This document shows positions 1 to 7,792 of a stretch of DNA of 14,572 nucleotides, one piece after another. This DNA comes from DASZYF01 sp035545535 (lineage in GTDB: Bacteria; Actinomycetota; Actinomycetes; Mycobacteriales; CAJCIY01): NCBI GenBank assembly GCA_035545535.1, contig DASZYF010000056.1:1-14572 (forward strand), read 5' to 3'. Every line of letters starts with the position of its first letter. The first letter of the stretch is position 1. Under the pieces are notes generated by a model. It had not been told where the DNA came from. It worked only from the letters and a program-made list of their open reading frames with translations, and made no database searches. The translations under genes were made by a program, and so were the position numbers.

Positions 1-222
1 GGAGCCGCCGCCCGGCGTCGCCGCCGCGGTGGAGCCGACCGGGGTGACGCCGCCGTCACCGGCCGCGGCCGTCGGGGCCGCACCCGCGCTCGCGCCCGCC
101 GCCTGGGTCACGCCGGCCGGCGTGAACGCCTGGTCGGGAAGCCGTGTGCCGCAGGCGACCAGTGCGAGCAGCCCCGTGGCGAGCAGGGGGACGAGACGGG
201 CCCGTCGACGACGGCGGGGCAC
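1..222 (-). CDS. Secreted lipoprotein, N-terminal part only (possible ABC-transporter substrate-binding protein)
   Basis: The reading frame starts with GTG at 222 and stays open for 74 codons to the left edge, so the C-terminal part is missing. GGAGG lies 7 bases upstream of the GTG, which supports this start. The N-terminus is a lipoprotein signal peptide: an Arg-rich stretch (PRRRRAR), a hydrophobic core (LVPLLATGLLALVA) and the lipobox LVAC followed by G, so Cys24 should be lipidated after cleavage. After it comes GTRLPDQAF and then a low-complexity Ala/Gly/Thr/Pro linker, typical of a tether between the membrane anchor and a folded extracytoplasmic domain. The RLPD..F segment just after the Cys recalls actinobacterial branched-chain amino-acid-type substrate-binding lipoproteins, but the binding domain is outside the window. 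The lipoprotein call is firm; the transporter role is a guess. Confidence 0.75.
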   Translation of the reverse strand, partial: MPRRRRRARLVPLLATGLLALVACGTRLPDQAFTPAGVTQAAGASAGAAPTAAAGDGGVTPVGSTAAATPGGGS

Positions 223-257
223 GGCGATACCTCCGGGAGGAGCAGGGGATGACGGAC

Positions 258-273
258 CTGACGTGATCGTCAG
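258..273. promoter_or_regulatory. Perfect inverted repeat CTGACG-N4-CGTCAG
   Basis: Six-base arms separated by TGAT lie about 35 bases upstream of the lipoprotein start and downstream of serB. It could be an operator for the lipoprotein gene or part of the serB 3' end. No known regulator motif is recognised. Confidence 0.3.
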
Positions 274-293
274 AGACGATGCTGACACACCGA

Positions 294-310
294 CCTGGGC
301 GAAACCCGGG
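294..310 (-). terminator. Weak hairpin after serB
   Basis: CCTGGG-CGAAA-CCCGGG forms a six-pair stem with one G-T wobble, 14 bases beyond the serB stop codon. There is no T tract, so a terminator role is only plausible. Confidence 0.25.
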
Positions 311-323
311 GACGGAGGGACGC

Positions 324-1493
324 CTACTCGGCGTCGGCGGCTTCGACCTCTTCGCGGCTTATGCCGAGGACGAACAGGACGCTGTCGAGGTACGGGACGT
401 TCACGGCGGTGTCCGCGGCCGCGCGCACGACCGGCTTCGCGTTGAACGCGATGCCGAGACCGGCGGCGGCCAGCATGTCCAGGTCGTTGGCGCCGTCGCC
501 GACCGCGACCGTCTGGCTCACCGGCAGCCCCTCGGCCGCGGCGAAGCGGCGCAGTGCCTCCGCCTTGCCGGCGCGGTCGATGATCGGTCCGACGAGCTTG
601 CCGGTCAACCGGCCGTCGACGATCTCGAGCGTGTTCGCGCTCGCGTGGTCGAGCCCGAGGTCGGCCGCGAGGTGATCGGTGACCTGGGTGAAGCCACCGG
701 ACACGATGCCGATCGCATAGCCGAGGCGCTTCAGCGTGCGCACGAGCGTGCGGGCGCCCGGGGTGAGCGTCACCTGCTCGCGGACGGCATCGACCGCGGA
801 CGCGTCCAGCCCGGCGAGCAGCGCGACCCGTTCGCGCAACGACGCGGCGAAGTCGAGCTCGCCGCGCATCGCGCGCTCGGTGATCGCGGCGACGTCCGCC
901 TCGCAGCCGGCGTGTGCGGCGAGCATCTCGATGACCTCGCCCTGCACGAGGGTCGAGTCGACGTCCATCACGACGAGCCGCTTGGCCCGGCGGTAGAGCG
1001 ATGCCTTCTGCACGGCGACGTCGACCCCGACGTGTGACGACTCCTCCGCCAGACCGGCCCGCAGCTGCGCGGCATCGCCACCCGCGACGACCAGCTCGAT
1101 GCACGTGACCGGCCAGCGCGCGAGCCGCGTGATGCTCTCGATGTTCGCGCCGGCCGCGGTGATGCGGCCGGCGAGCGCTCCGACCGCGTCCGCGCCGAGC
1201 TGCTCGGCCATGAACGTGATGTGGTGGCGGTTGCCGTGCCGCGGCAGGTCCGCCTCGTCACCGGGCACGACGGTGACGGACAGGCCGCCGGTCGCGAGCG
1301 CGGCGAGCGACCGCTCGAGGTCGGCGGGCGCGGACTCCGTGCTGCACAGCACGGCGAGGACGAGCTGCTCGCGGATCGTGACCTGCTCGAGGTCGACGAC
1401 GACCGCCGCGTGCTCGGCCAGCGCGGCGAACAGCGCGACGGTCACACCGGGGCGGTCGGGCCCCGACACGATCACGAGGACGCGCGCGCTCAC
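324..1493 (-). CDS. serB: Phosphoserine phosphatase with two N-terminal ACT domains
   Basis: This enzyme removes phosphate from O-phospho-L-serine, the last step of serine biosynthesis, in the cytoplasm. The 389-residue protein has two ACT domains (about 4-75 and 88-160), expected to sense serine, then a HAD-superfamily catalytic domain (about 170-380). HAD motif I is MDVDSTL with nucleophile Asp177 and acid/base Asp179. Motif II is VSGGF with Ser265. Motif III is Lys310 with GDGANDLDM (332-340). SGGF and GDGAND with a DVDST start are typical of SerB. The length matches mycobacterial-type SerB2 with two ACT domains. GTG at 1493 is the first usable start in frame; no clear Shine-Dalgarno precedes it. 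The gene stands alone, divergent from the secreted-protein gene across 170 bp. Confidence 0.96.
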   Translation of the reverse strand: MSARVLVIVSGPDRPGVTVALFAALAEHAAVVVDLEQVTIREQLVLAVLCSTESAPADLERSLAALATGGLSVTVVPGDEADLPRHGNRHHITFMAEQLGADAVGALAGRITAAGANIESITRLARWPVTCIELVVAGGDAAQLRAGLAEESSHVGVDVAVQKASLYRRAKRLVVMDVDSTLVQGEVIEMLAAHAGCEADVAAITERAMRGELDFAASLRERVALLAGLDASAVDAVREQVTLTPGARTLVRTLKRLGYAIGIVSGGFTQVTDHLAADLGLDHASANTLEIVDGRLTGKLVGPIIDRAGKAEALRRFAAAEGLPVSQTVAVGDGANDLDMLAAAGLGIAFNAKPVVRAAADTAVNVPYLDSVLFVLGISREEVEAADAE

Positions 1494-1513
1494 GGACGCA
1501 CGGTATCTACGCG

Positions 1514-1539
1514 CCGCTCCTCGCCTCCTGCCGGAGCGG
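1514..1539. promoter_or_regulatory. Inverted repeat in the serB / secreted-protein divergent gap
   Basis: CCGCTCC-N12-GGAGCGG has perfect seven-base arms, 20-45 bases upstream of the serB start. The rest of the 1494-1663 gap must hold both divergent promoters, but I cannot place them with confidence. A smaller CCGA-N4-TCGG repeat lies near the ribosome binding site of the rightward gene. Confidence 0.25.
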
Positions 1540-1663
1540 TGCTGCCCTCAGGTGTAGCGCACCTCGACCGGCACATGTCGGGTCAGGGCGTAACACGACC
1601 GATTCGGGGCACGATCGACCTTCGGGGGGACCGAAATGTCGGATCTCCAGGAAAGGTGCCCTA

Positions 1664-2419
1664 GTGACACTGTCCCGTCACATCCCTCGCCCCTCACGAC
1701 GAGCGGCGGCCGTCATGACCGCTTCCGGTGTCGGCGTAGCCGCGCTCGGCGCAGTGCTCGCCACGACCGCCGGCGCGGCGACCACCACCACCACCAACTA
1801 CCGCGAGTCGGTCGTGTGCTCGTTCACCGCCTCGGTCGCGCCGCCGGCCAACCGTGTGCTGTCGACCAAGCTCCTCCTCGCGGCCGGCCACACCGCGAAC
1901 GGCACCATCCCCGTCCCCACGTCGTACAAGGACCCCAGCACGGGCGCCACCATCACGGTGACGCAGTGGGTCGTGAACTACGGCGCTGATGGTCTCGGCG
2001 CACACGGCAAGGTCGGCTCGCTGGGCGCCAACGTCGGCGGTCAGCTGTCGCGCAGCCCGATCGGCATCGACGTCTCGACGCACGGCTTCAACCTGACGTT
2101 CAACGCGTCGAGCACCCCGATCCCGTACACGTTCCAGGACTCGGGCCCGGTCAACGCGCGCATCACCATCAACACGTTCGTGGGCGCCGCGACGCAGACG
2201 GACACACGTGTGGTCCCGGGCAAGGTGTGCCCGGCGGGCACCAACGCGGTCACGAACATCGACCCGAACGGCCCGGCCGACCCGACCACGGCTCCGACCG
2301 GCACGCCCACCGCGACGCCGACCACGAGCGCATCGACCAGCGCGAGCGCATCGACCAGCGCGTCCGCGTCGACGAGCGCCAGCGCGTCCGGGCTCCTTCC
2401 GGTCAACCGCAACGGCTGA
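1664..2419 (+). CDS. Secreted protein of unknown function with C-terminal Ser/Ala/Thr repeat tail
   Basis: The family is not recognised. The 251-residue product starts with GTG, preceded by AGGAAAGG at 7 bases. A Sec signal peptide is clear: Arg/Lys-type N-region (SRHIPRPSRRAA), hydrophobic core about 19-37, and a likely cleavage after TAGA near residue 38. The mature part (about 45-190) has many short alternating hydrophobic stretches and Gly/Asn/Thr-rich turns, suggesting a beta-sandwich fold. It holds only two cysteines, Cys52 and Cys189, near the two ends of this domain, so a closing disulfide is likely. From about 200 there is a Pro/Thr linker and three SASTSA hexapeptides (222-239), ending in LLPVNRNG. 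There is no LPXTG motif, membrane anchor or lipobox, so the protein is probably released or held non-covalently. The tail resembles O-glycosylated linkers of actinobacterial exported proteins, which is inference. Confidence 0.85.
   Translation: MTLSRHIPRPSRRAAAVMTASGVGVAALGAVLATTAGAATTTTTNYRESVVCSFTASVAPPANRVLSTKLLLAAGHTANGTIPVPTSYKDPSTGATITVTQWVVNYGADGLGAHGKVGSLGANVGGQLSRSPIGIDVSTHGFNLTFNASSTPIPYTFQDSGPVNARITINTFVGAATQTDTRVVPGKVCPAGTNAVTNIDPNGPADPTTAPTGTPTATPTTSASTSASASTSASASTSASASGLLPVNRNG
2327..2389 (+). repeat. Tandem 18-bp repeat coding for SASTSA
   Basis: Two identical 18-bp units (2327-2344 and 2345-2362) are followed by a diverged third (2363-2380, same six amino acids) and a half unit. 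The units are in frame, so copy-number changes would lengthen or shorten the tail without a frameshift. Confidence 0.85.
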
Positions 2420-2430
2420 CCACTGCACCT

Positions 2431-2473
2431 GACGTGACGAGAGCCCCGGCCGTCGGCCGGGGCTCTCGTCGTG

Positions 2474-2475
<2 letters not shown>
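2431..2475. terminator. Bidirectional terminator between the secreted-protein gene and gltA
   Basis: A perfect 16-bp stem (2436-2451 with 2455-2470) closes on a three-base loop. It extends outward to 2431 and 2475 with two wobble pairs. It sits between two convergent genes and its right foot overlaps the gltA stop codon (2474-2476), so it can serve both strands. There is no long T tract, as is common in high-GC actinobacteria. Confidence 0.85.
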
Positions 2476-3745
<1,270 letters not shown>

Positions 3746-3795
3746 AGGGCCTCCGGTCAGCGGTGCGCGGCAGGGTCAGCCAGATGTCACTGCCG

Positions 3796-5094
3796 TCAAC
3801 CGCCCATCCTGCCGCCTCGTGCAACGGCCGCGCGGCCAAGTGTGGCCGCTGCCACCGCGGTGACGCAGAGCGCGCCGACGACCGGCACGAACGTGCGGCC
3901 GGCGCTGCCTCCCAGGCCCGCCGCCGACGCCGCCAGGCCGGTCCCGAGAGCGGTGCCGAGACCCCGCACGAGGTTCAGCAGGCCGGACGCCGAACCGGCC
4001 TGCGACGCGGACACGCGGCTCATGACGGCCGTGGTGTTCGCCGGGTTGAACAGGCCGAGGCCGAGACCGAGGAGCACGAGCACGCCCACCAGGAGGAGCG
4101 ACGGCGGGCGCAGCGCGAGGGCCGCCACCGCCAGCGCCGACAGCAGCAGGCCGGCGTCCGCCGTGCGCGCGGCGGCGCGCTGCGCGAGCCGTCCGCTCCA
4201 CGGCGCGGCAAGGGCGACGCCGACCGGCAGGCCGGTCAGGAGCAGCGAGGCATGGGCAGCGGACGCGCGCCCGCTGCCGGTCAGCCAGAACGGCACCGCG
4301 ACCATCACGCCGAACAGCACCACGAAGCCCGCGAGCCCGAGCACCAGACCGCGGACGATCAGTGCGTCGCGCAGGAGCGGGCTGCGGCGCAGCGGCACGC
4401 GACCGGACGTCGCGAGGTCCCGACTGCGCGGGAGCAGCAGGAGGCCGGTGACGATGCCGATCGCGCCCAGCGGCACGGTCGTGGCGAACAGCAACCGCCA
4501 CGAGCCGAGGGTCAGCAGCAGGCCGCCGATCGCCGGGCCGGTCGCGAGCCCGACGGCCTGTGCCGTGGCCTGCATGCCGAGCGCGCGCCCGAGGCGCTCG
4601 CGGGGCACCGAGCCGGCGATGAGGGCGACGCTGTTCGCCTGCAGCAGCGCCGCGCCGGCCGCCTGCACGACGCGCAGCGCGCACAGCACCGGTAGGTCGG
4701 GAGCGAGCGCGCAGCCGAGGCTCGCCACGGTGAACACGACGAAGCCGGCGACGTACAGCGCCTTGCGGCCGACGGCGTCGGACCACGCGCCGAGCGGCGC
4801 GACGAGCGCCACCAGGGTCACGAGGTAGGCGAGCGAGATCCAGCTCGCGGCACCGGGTCCGGTGTGCAGGTCACCCGCCAGCCCGGGCAGCGCGGCGCTC
4901 ACGATGCTGGCGGTGAGCTGGCCGAGGAACGCGCCGACGCACACGGTGGCGACGGCGAGCCGAGCGGCCCACGGGTGGGCGGCGACGCGCCGGGGGCGGG
5001 CCGGTTCCAGCCGGTTGAGCACGGGGTGAGGCGACCCGAGGACCGGCGGCACCTCCACAACTACTACGGTAACAGGACCATCCTGCTCCCGCAT
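3796..5094 (-). CDS. MFS transporter, drug:proton antiporter type
   Basis: The 432-residue inner-membrane protein has about 12 hydrophobic segments. Family motifs are visible: motif A between TM2 and TM3 (LGAWSDAVGRKALYV, 101-115), RVVQAAGAAL in TM4 (141-150), and the antiporter motif C in TM5 (TGPAIGGLLL, 185-194). The motif pattern resembles EmrB/QacA-type exporters, but the two extra helices of the 14-TM group are absent, so it is a 12-TM form. The substrate cannot be told. The start chosen is ATG at 5094, with GGAG 10 bases upstream; the frame is open further upstream but would then overlap the whole MarR gene, so a longer form is unlikely. A shorter start at a GTG near 5058 is possible. 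The gene is divergent from the MarR gene by 60 bp, the classic arrangement of a repressor and the efflux pump it controls. Confidence 0.88.
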   Translation of the reverse strand: MREQDGPVTVVVVEVPPVLGSPHPVLNRLEPARPRRVAAHPWAARLAVATVCVGAFLGQLTASIVSAALPGLAGDLHTGPGAASWISLAYLVTLVALVAPLGAWSDAVGRKALYVAGFVVFTVASLGCALAPDLPVLCALRVVQAAGAALLQANSVALIAGSVPRERLGRALGMQATAQAVGLATGPAIGGLLLTLGSWRLLFATTVPLGAIGIVTGLLLLPRSRDLATSGRVPLRRSPLLRDALIVRGLVLGLAGFVVLFGVMVAVPFWLTGSGRASAAHASLLLTGLPVGVALAAPWSGRLAQRAAARTADAGLLLSALAVAALALRPPSLLLVGVLVLLGLGLGLFNPANTTAVMSRVSASQAGSASGLLNLVRGLGTALGTGLAASAAGLGGSAGRTFVPVVGALCVTAVAAATLGRAAVARGGRMGG

Positions 5095-5101
5095 CGATGC
5101 G
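5090..5101. promoter_or_regulatory. Perfect 12-bp palindrome, candidate MarR operator
   Basis: CGCATCGATGCG lies in the MFS/MarR divergent region and overlaps the proposed MFS start codon. MarR proteins bind short palindromes in just this setting. The GATGCG half recurs at 5146-5151, just before the MarR start codon. The role is inferred from position and symmetry. Confidence 0.4.
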
Positions 5102-5154
5102 TCGCTCCGCGGTGCCGGATCGCAGGAAGGGTGCGCGCGGTCCAAGATGCGCAG

Positions 5155-5595
5155 ATGACCAACACCGACGAGCCGGCGCTCGCGGACGTCGTCGCCCGGC
5201 TGCGCCGCGCGCTGCGTCGGGGCGTTCGCGTCGAGGTGCCGTTCGAAGCGGTGTCGGTCGCGCAGGTGGAGCTGATGCAGCTGCTCGCCGACTCCCCCGG
5301 GCTGCGCGCCCGCGACATCTCCGACCGGTTGCTGCTCGCGCCGACGACCGTGAGCACGCTGATCGGGCAGCTGCTCGCCGCCGACCTCATCGATCGCCGG
5401 CCGGATCCGGCCGATCGCCGTGCGTGGCAGCTGCACCTGACCGCGGACGGCAAGAAGCAGCTCCGCTCGTGGCAGCAGGCCAACCGCCGCGTGCTCGACG
5501 CCGCGCTGGGTCGGCTCGACGCCGCCGACCGCCGCGCGATCACGGCGACCCTCCCCGCCCTCGCCCGCCTCGTCCAGCACCTCGACGACGCCTGA
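5155..5595 (+). CDS. MarR-family transcriptional regulator
   Basis: The 146-residue protein has the MarR winged-helix layout. An N-terminal dimerisation helix (about 5-25) is followed by the HTH core with VAQVELMQLLAD, LRARDISDRL and the recognition helix APTTVSTLIGQLLAADLI, then a wing containing RRPDPADRRAWQLHLT. Long C-terminal helices complete the dimer interface. MarR proteins usually repress a neighbouring efflux or catabolic gene and release DNA on binding a phenolic or other lipophilic ligand. ATG at 5155 is chosen; the ribosome binding site is weak, and a GTG eight codons upstream has AGGAAGG too close to be useful. It is followed after 30 bp by the VOC gene and then the monooxygenase on the same strand, and is divergent from the MFS gene, so it may control all four. 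The ligand is unknown. Confidence 0.9.
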   Translation: MTNTDEPALADVVARLRRALRRGVRVEVPFEAVSVAQVELMQLLADSPGLRARDISDRLLLAPTTVSTLIGQLLAADLIDRRPDPADRRAWQLHLTADGKKQLRSWQQANRRVLDAALGRLDAADRRAITATLPALARLVQHLDDA

Positions 5596-5625
5596 CGTCC
5601 TGCCGGTCGTGGGAGGCTGACGCGC

Positions 5626-6114
5626 GTGTCAGGTATCACCGGCCTCGCGCACACCGGCGTCTGCGTGCCCGACGTCGAAGCGGCCGTCGCGTGGTGGCGT
5701 GACGTCGTGGGCCTCGAGGTGCTCTCGCCGCCCCACCTCATGGAGGGCGACGCCATCGCCCGGGACATGGGCGGGCTCGTGCCCGCACCGGTGCGGCTGA
5801 AGGCCGCGATCCTGGGCTTCCGCAGTGACGGCGACCGTGTGCTCGAGCTGATCGAGTACCCGAGCGCACCCGGCACCGGCGTGCGCGCGGACGCCGCGCT
5901 CATCGACCACGGCCTGTCGCACATCGCGCTGCTCTGTGACGACATCACCGCCACCCGGGCCGACCTCGAGGCCAAGGGCGTGCAGTTCCTCGTGAGCGGC
6001 ATCGCCGACGTCGCCCGCGTGCGCACGACCTGGTTCGTCGACCCCTGGGGCGTCGTCGTGATCCTCGTCGAGAAGTCGAAGGTCGACCGCCCGTACTTCG
6101 CACAGCACGGCTGA
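5626..6114 (+). CDS. VOC-superfamily (glyoxalase/dioxygenase-fold) protein
   Basis: The 162-residue protein has two beta-alpha-beta-beta-beta modules of the vicinal oxygen chelate fold. Module one opens with LAHTGVCVPDVEAAVAWWRD (7-26) and module two with GLSHIALLCDDI. The likely metal ligands are His9, Glu74 or Glu77 in VLELIEY, His99 in LSHIAL and Glu149 in VVILVEK, the HEHE pattern of metal-dependent VOC enzymes. The segment TTWFVDPWGVVVILVE is the usual closing strand motif. The start is GTG at 5626, with GGAGG 9 bases upstream. The stop lies 3 bases before the monooxygenase start, so the two are very likely co-translated. VOC proteins may be epimerases, ring-cleavage dioxygenases, glyoxalases or resistance proteins; the sequence does not decide between these. 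Context suggests it acts on the substrate or product of the flavin monooxygenase. Confidence 0.88.
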   Translation: MSGITGLAHTGVCVPDVEAAVAWWRDVVGLEVLSPPHLMEGDAIARDMGGLVPAPVRLKAAILGFRSDGDRVLELIEYPSAPGTGVRADAALIDHGLSHIALLCDDITATRADLEAKGVQFLVSGIADVARVRTTWFVDPWGVVVILVEKSKVDRPYFAQHG

Positions 6115-6117
6115 GCG

Positions 6118-7572
6118 ATGGCGGACAAGCAGCGCGTCGCCGTGCTCGGCGCGGGCGCGGGCGGCATCGCGATGGGCGTGCGCCTCGGGCAGGCGGGCTA
6201 CGACTACACGATCTTTGAGAAGTCGCACGACGTCGGTGGCACCTGGCTGGACAACACCTATCCGGGCGCGGCCTGCGACGTGCCGTCGCACCTCTACTCG
6301 TACTCGTTCGCCCCCAACCCCGAGTGGTCGCAGACGTACGCGAACCAGCCCGAGATCCTCGCCTACCTGCAGAAGGTCGCCACCGACTTCGGCGTGCGCG
6401 AGCACGTGCGCACCGGCACCCAGATCACCGAGGCGCGGTGGGACGACGCGACGCAGCAGTGGACCCTCACCAGCGCGGCGGGCGAGACGTTCACCGCCGA
6501 CGTGCTCGTCAGCGCGCTCGGGATGCTGAACGTGCCGCACGTCCCGGACATCCCCGGCCAGCAGCGCTTCCGCGGGCGCGCGTTCCACTCCTCGCGCTGG
6601 GAGCACGACGCACCGGTCGACGGCGCCCGCGTCGCGTCCATCGGCACCGGCGCGAGCGCCATCCAGTACGTGCCCGCGATCGCGGGCCGGGTCGAGCACC
6701 TCACCGTCTTCCAGCGCACGCCGATCTGGGTCACGCCGCGCATCGAGGGCCCCTACACGCCCGAGCAGAAGGCGGCGTTCGCCCGGTCACGCTTCGCGAG
6801 CCGCAAGCACCGCTGGCAGATCTTCATGACCTACCAGCGCGCGAGCTTCGACGCGACGGCGAAGACGACCACGACGCAGACGTCGCTCGCCCGCGAGTAC
6901 CTGGCGCGCAAGGTCGCCGACGAGGAGCTCCGCGCCCTGCTCACCCCGGACTTCCCGGTCGGCTGCAAGCGGCCGCTCAGCTCACGCACCTGGTTCCCGG
7001 CGCTGACGCAGCCCAACGTCCGCCTGGTGACCGCGCCGATCACCGAGCTCACCGAGCACGGCGTCCGCACCGCCGACGGCGAGGAGCACCGCGTCGACAC
7101 CCTCATCTACGGCACGGGCTTCCACGCGAACGACTACCTGCGCTCCCTCGAGGTCTACGGCACAGGGGGCCGCCGCCTGCACGACGACTGGGCGGACGGC
7201 GCCGAGGCCTACCGCGGCATCAGCGTCGCCGGCTACCCGAACCTGTTCCTGCTGTACGGGCCGAACACGAACGGTGTGAACTCGATCCTGTTCATGCACG
7301 AGGCCCAGGCGAACTACGTGATGAAGGCGCTGGCGACGATGCGCCGCCGGCGGCTCGCGTCGGTCGACGTGCGGCGCGACGTGATGGACGCGCACAACGC
7401 GCGGCTGCAGGCGGCCATGGCCGGCACGGTCTGGCTCGCCGGTTGCAACAACTACTACGCGCACCCGAGCGGCAAGATCGTCACCCAGCTGCCGTACAGC
7501 GGGGGCCGCTACTGGTGGCAGACCCGCACGTTCCCGGCGCGGCGGTACGTGCGGCGGCGGCAGTCGGCGTAG
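6118..7572 (+). CDS. Flavin-dependent monooxygenase, type I Baeyer-Villiger-like
   Basis: This 484-residue FAD- and NADPH-binding enzyme should insert or add one oxygen atom from O2 into an organic substrate (ketone, aldehyde or heteroatom). The FAD Rossmann motif is GAGAGG (11-16), followed by FEKSHDVGGTWLDNTYPGAA (33-52), typical of this class. The Baeyer-Villiger fingerprint F-x-G-x-x-x-H-x-x-x-W is complete at 151-161 (FRGRAFHSSRW). The NADPH-binding motif is GTGASA (176-181), and the YGTGF segment (331-335) matches the conserved ATG-type motif. The residue after the fingerprint Trp is Glu, where characterised enzymes mostly have Pro or Asp. The start is ATG at 6118, 3 bases after the VOC stop; translation is probably coupled. 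Its last 92 bases overlap an antisense small ORF. It is closest in pattern to cyclohexanone/4-hydroxyacetophenone-type monooxygenases, but the substrate is unknown. Confidence 0.93.
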   Translation: MADKQRVAVLGAGAGGIAMGVRLGQAGYDYTIFEKSHDVGGTWLDNTYPGAACDVPSHLYSYSFAPNPEWSQTYANQPEILAYLQKVATDFGVREHVRTGTQITEARWDDATQQWTLTSAAGETFTADVLVSALGMLNVPHVPDIPGQQRFRGRAFHSSRWEHDAPVDGARVASIGTGASAIQYVPAIAGRVEHLTVFQRTPIWVTPRIEGPYTPEQKAAFARSRFASRKHRWQIFMTYQRASFDATAKTTTTQTSLAREYLARKVADEELRALLTPDFPVGCKRPLSSRTWFPALTQPNVRLVTAPITELTEHGVRTADGEEHRVDTLIYGTGFHANDYLRSLEVYGTGGRRLHDDWADGAEAYRGISVAGYPNLFLLYGPNTNGVNSILFMHEAQANYVMKALATMRRRRLASVDVRRDVMDAHNARLQAAMAGTVWLAGCNNYYAHPSGKIVTQLPYSGGRYWWQTRTFPARRYVRRRQSA

Positions 7573-7792
7573 CGAGCGCCCCCGCGGGGAACGGTGACGG
7601 CATGAGCAGGGCCGTGATCCCGTCGCCGCCGGCGCCCGATCCCATGCCGCCGACGCCCACCCCGGAGCCCCCCGGACCCCCGCCGGAGCCGGAGCCCATG
7701 CCCGGGCCGCCCAGCCCGCCGACACCACCGATGCAGGCGCACGCGCTGTAGGACAGCGCGATCAGCGCGAGCGTGAGGGGCAGCCAGGTCAT
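7481..7792 (-). CDS. Possible small Gly-rich membrane protein coupled to the PspC gene
   Basis: The 103-residue ORF is not a recognised family. Its ATG (7790-7792) overlaps the stop of the upstream PspC/toastrack gene (TGA, 7789-7791) as ATGA, a strong sign of translational coupling. The N-terminus (MTWLPLTLALIALSYSACAC) is one hydrophobic segment, a membrane anchor or uncleaved signal. It is followed by about 38 residues made almost wholly of Gly with Ser, Val, Met and Pro (GGVGGLGGPGMGSGSGGGP onwards), then an Ala/Thr/Ser-rich tail with two cysteines. The C-terminal third runs antisense into the 3' end of the monooxygenase gene, which is unusual and lowers confidence there. The Cys pair in the N-terminal segment is not a good lipobox. 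It could be a real accessory of the PspC protein, or a chance ORF in a GC-rich convergent gap. Confidence 0.45.
   Translation of the reverse strand: MTWLPLTLALIALSYSACACIGGVGGLGGPGMGSGSGGGPGGSGVGVGGMGSGAGGDGITALLMPSPFPAGALATPTAAAARTAAPGTCGSATSSGPRCTAAG

Noticed and set aside
2395..2419. Possible sortase-type signal at the end of the secreted protein (LPVNRNG)
   Set aside because: It lacks the LPXTG pattern, and no hydrophobic segment or basic tail follows.
4864..5154. N-terminal extension of the MarR protein
   Set aside because: It overlaps the MFS coding region antisense and adds a low-complexity stretch before a normal MarR N-terminus.
5095..5580. N-terminal extension of the MFS protein by 162 residues
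   Set aside because: It would lie antisense over nearly the whole MarR gene and adds no MFS sequence; the frame is open only by base composition.
7600..7745. Pro-rich plus-strand coding after the monooxygenase
   Set aside because: It is the reverse reading of the Gly-rich small ORF; no start or ribosome binding site supports it on the plus strand.
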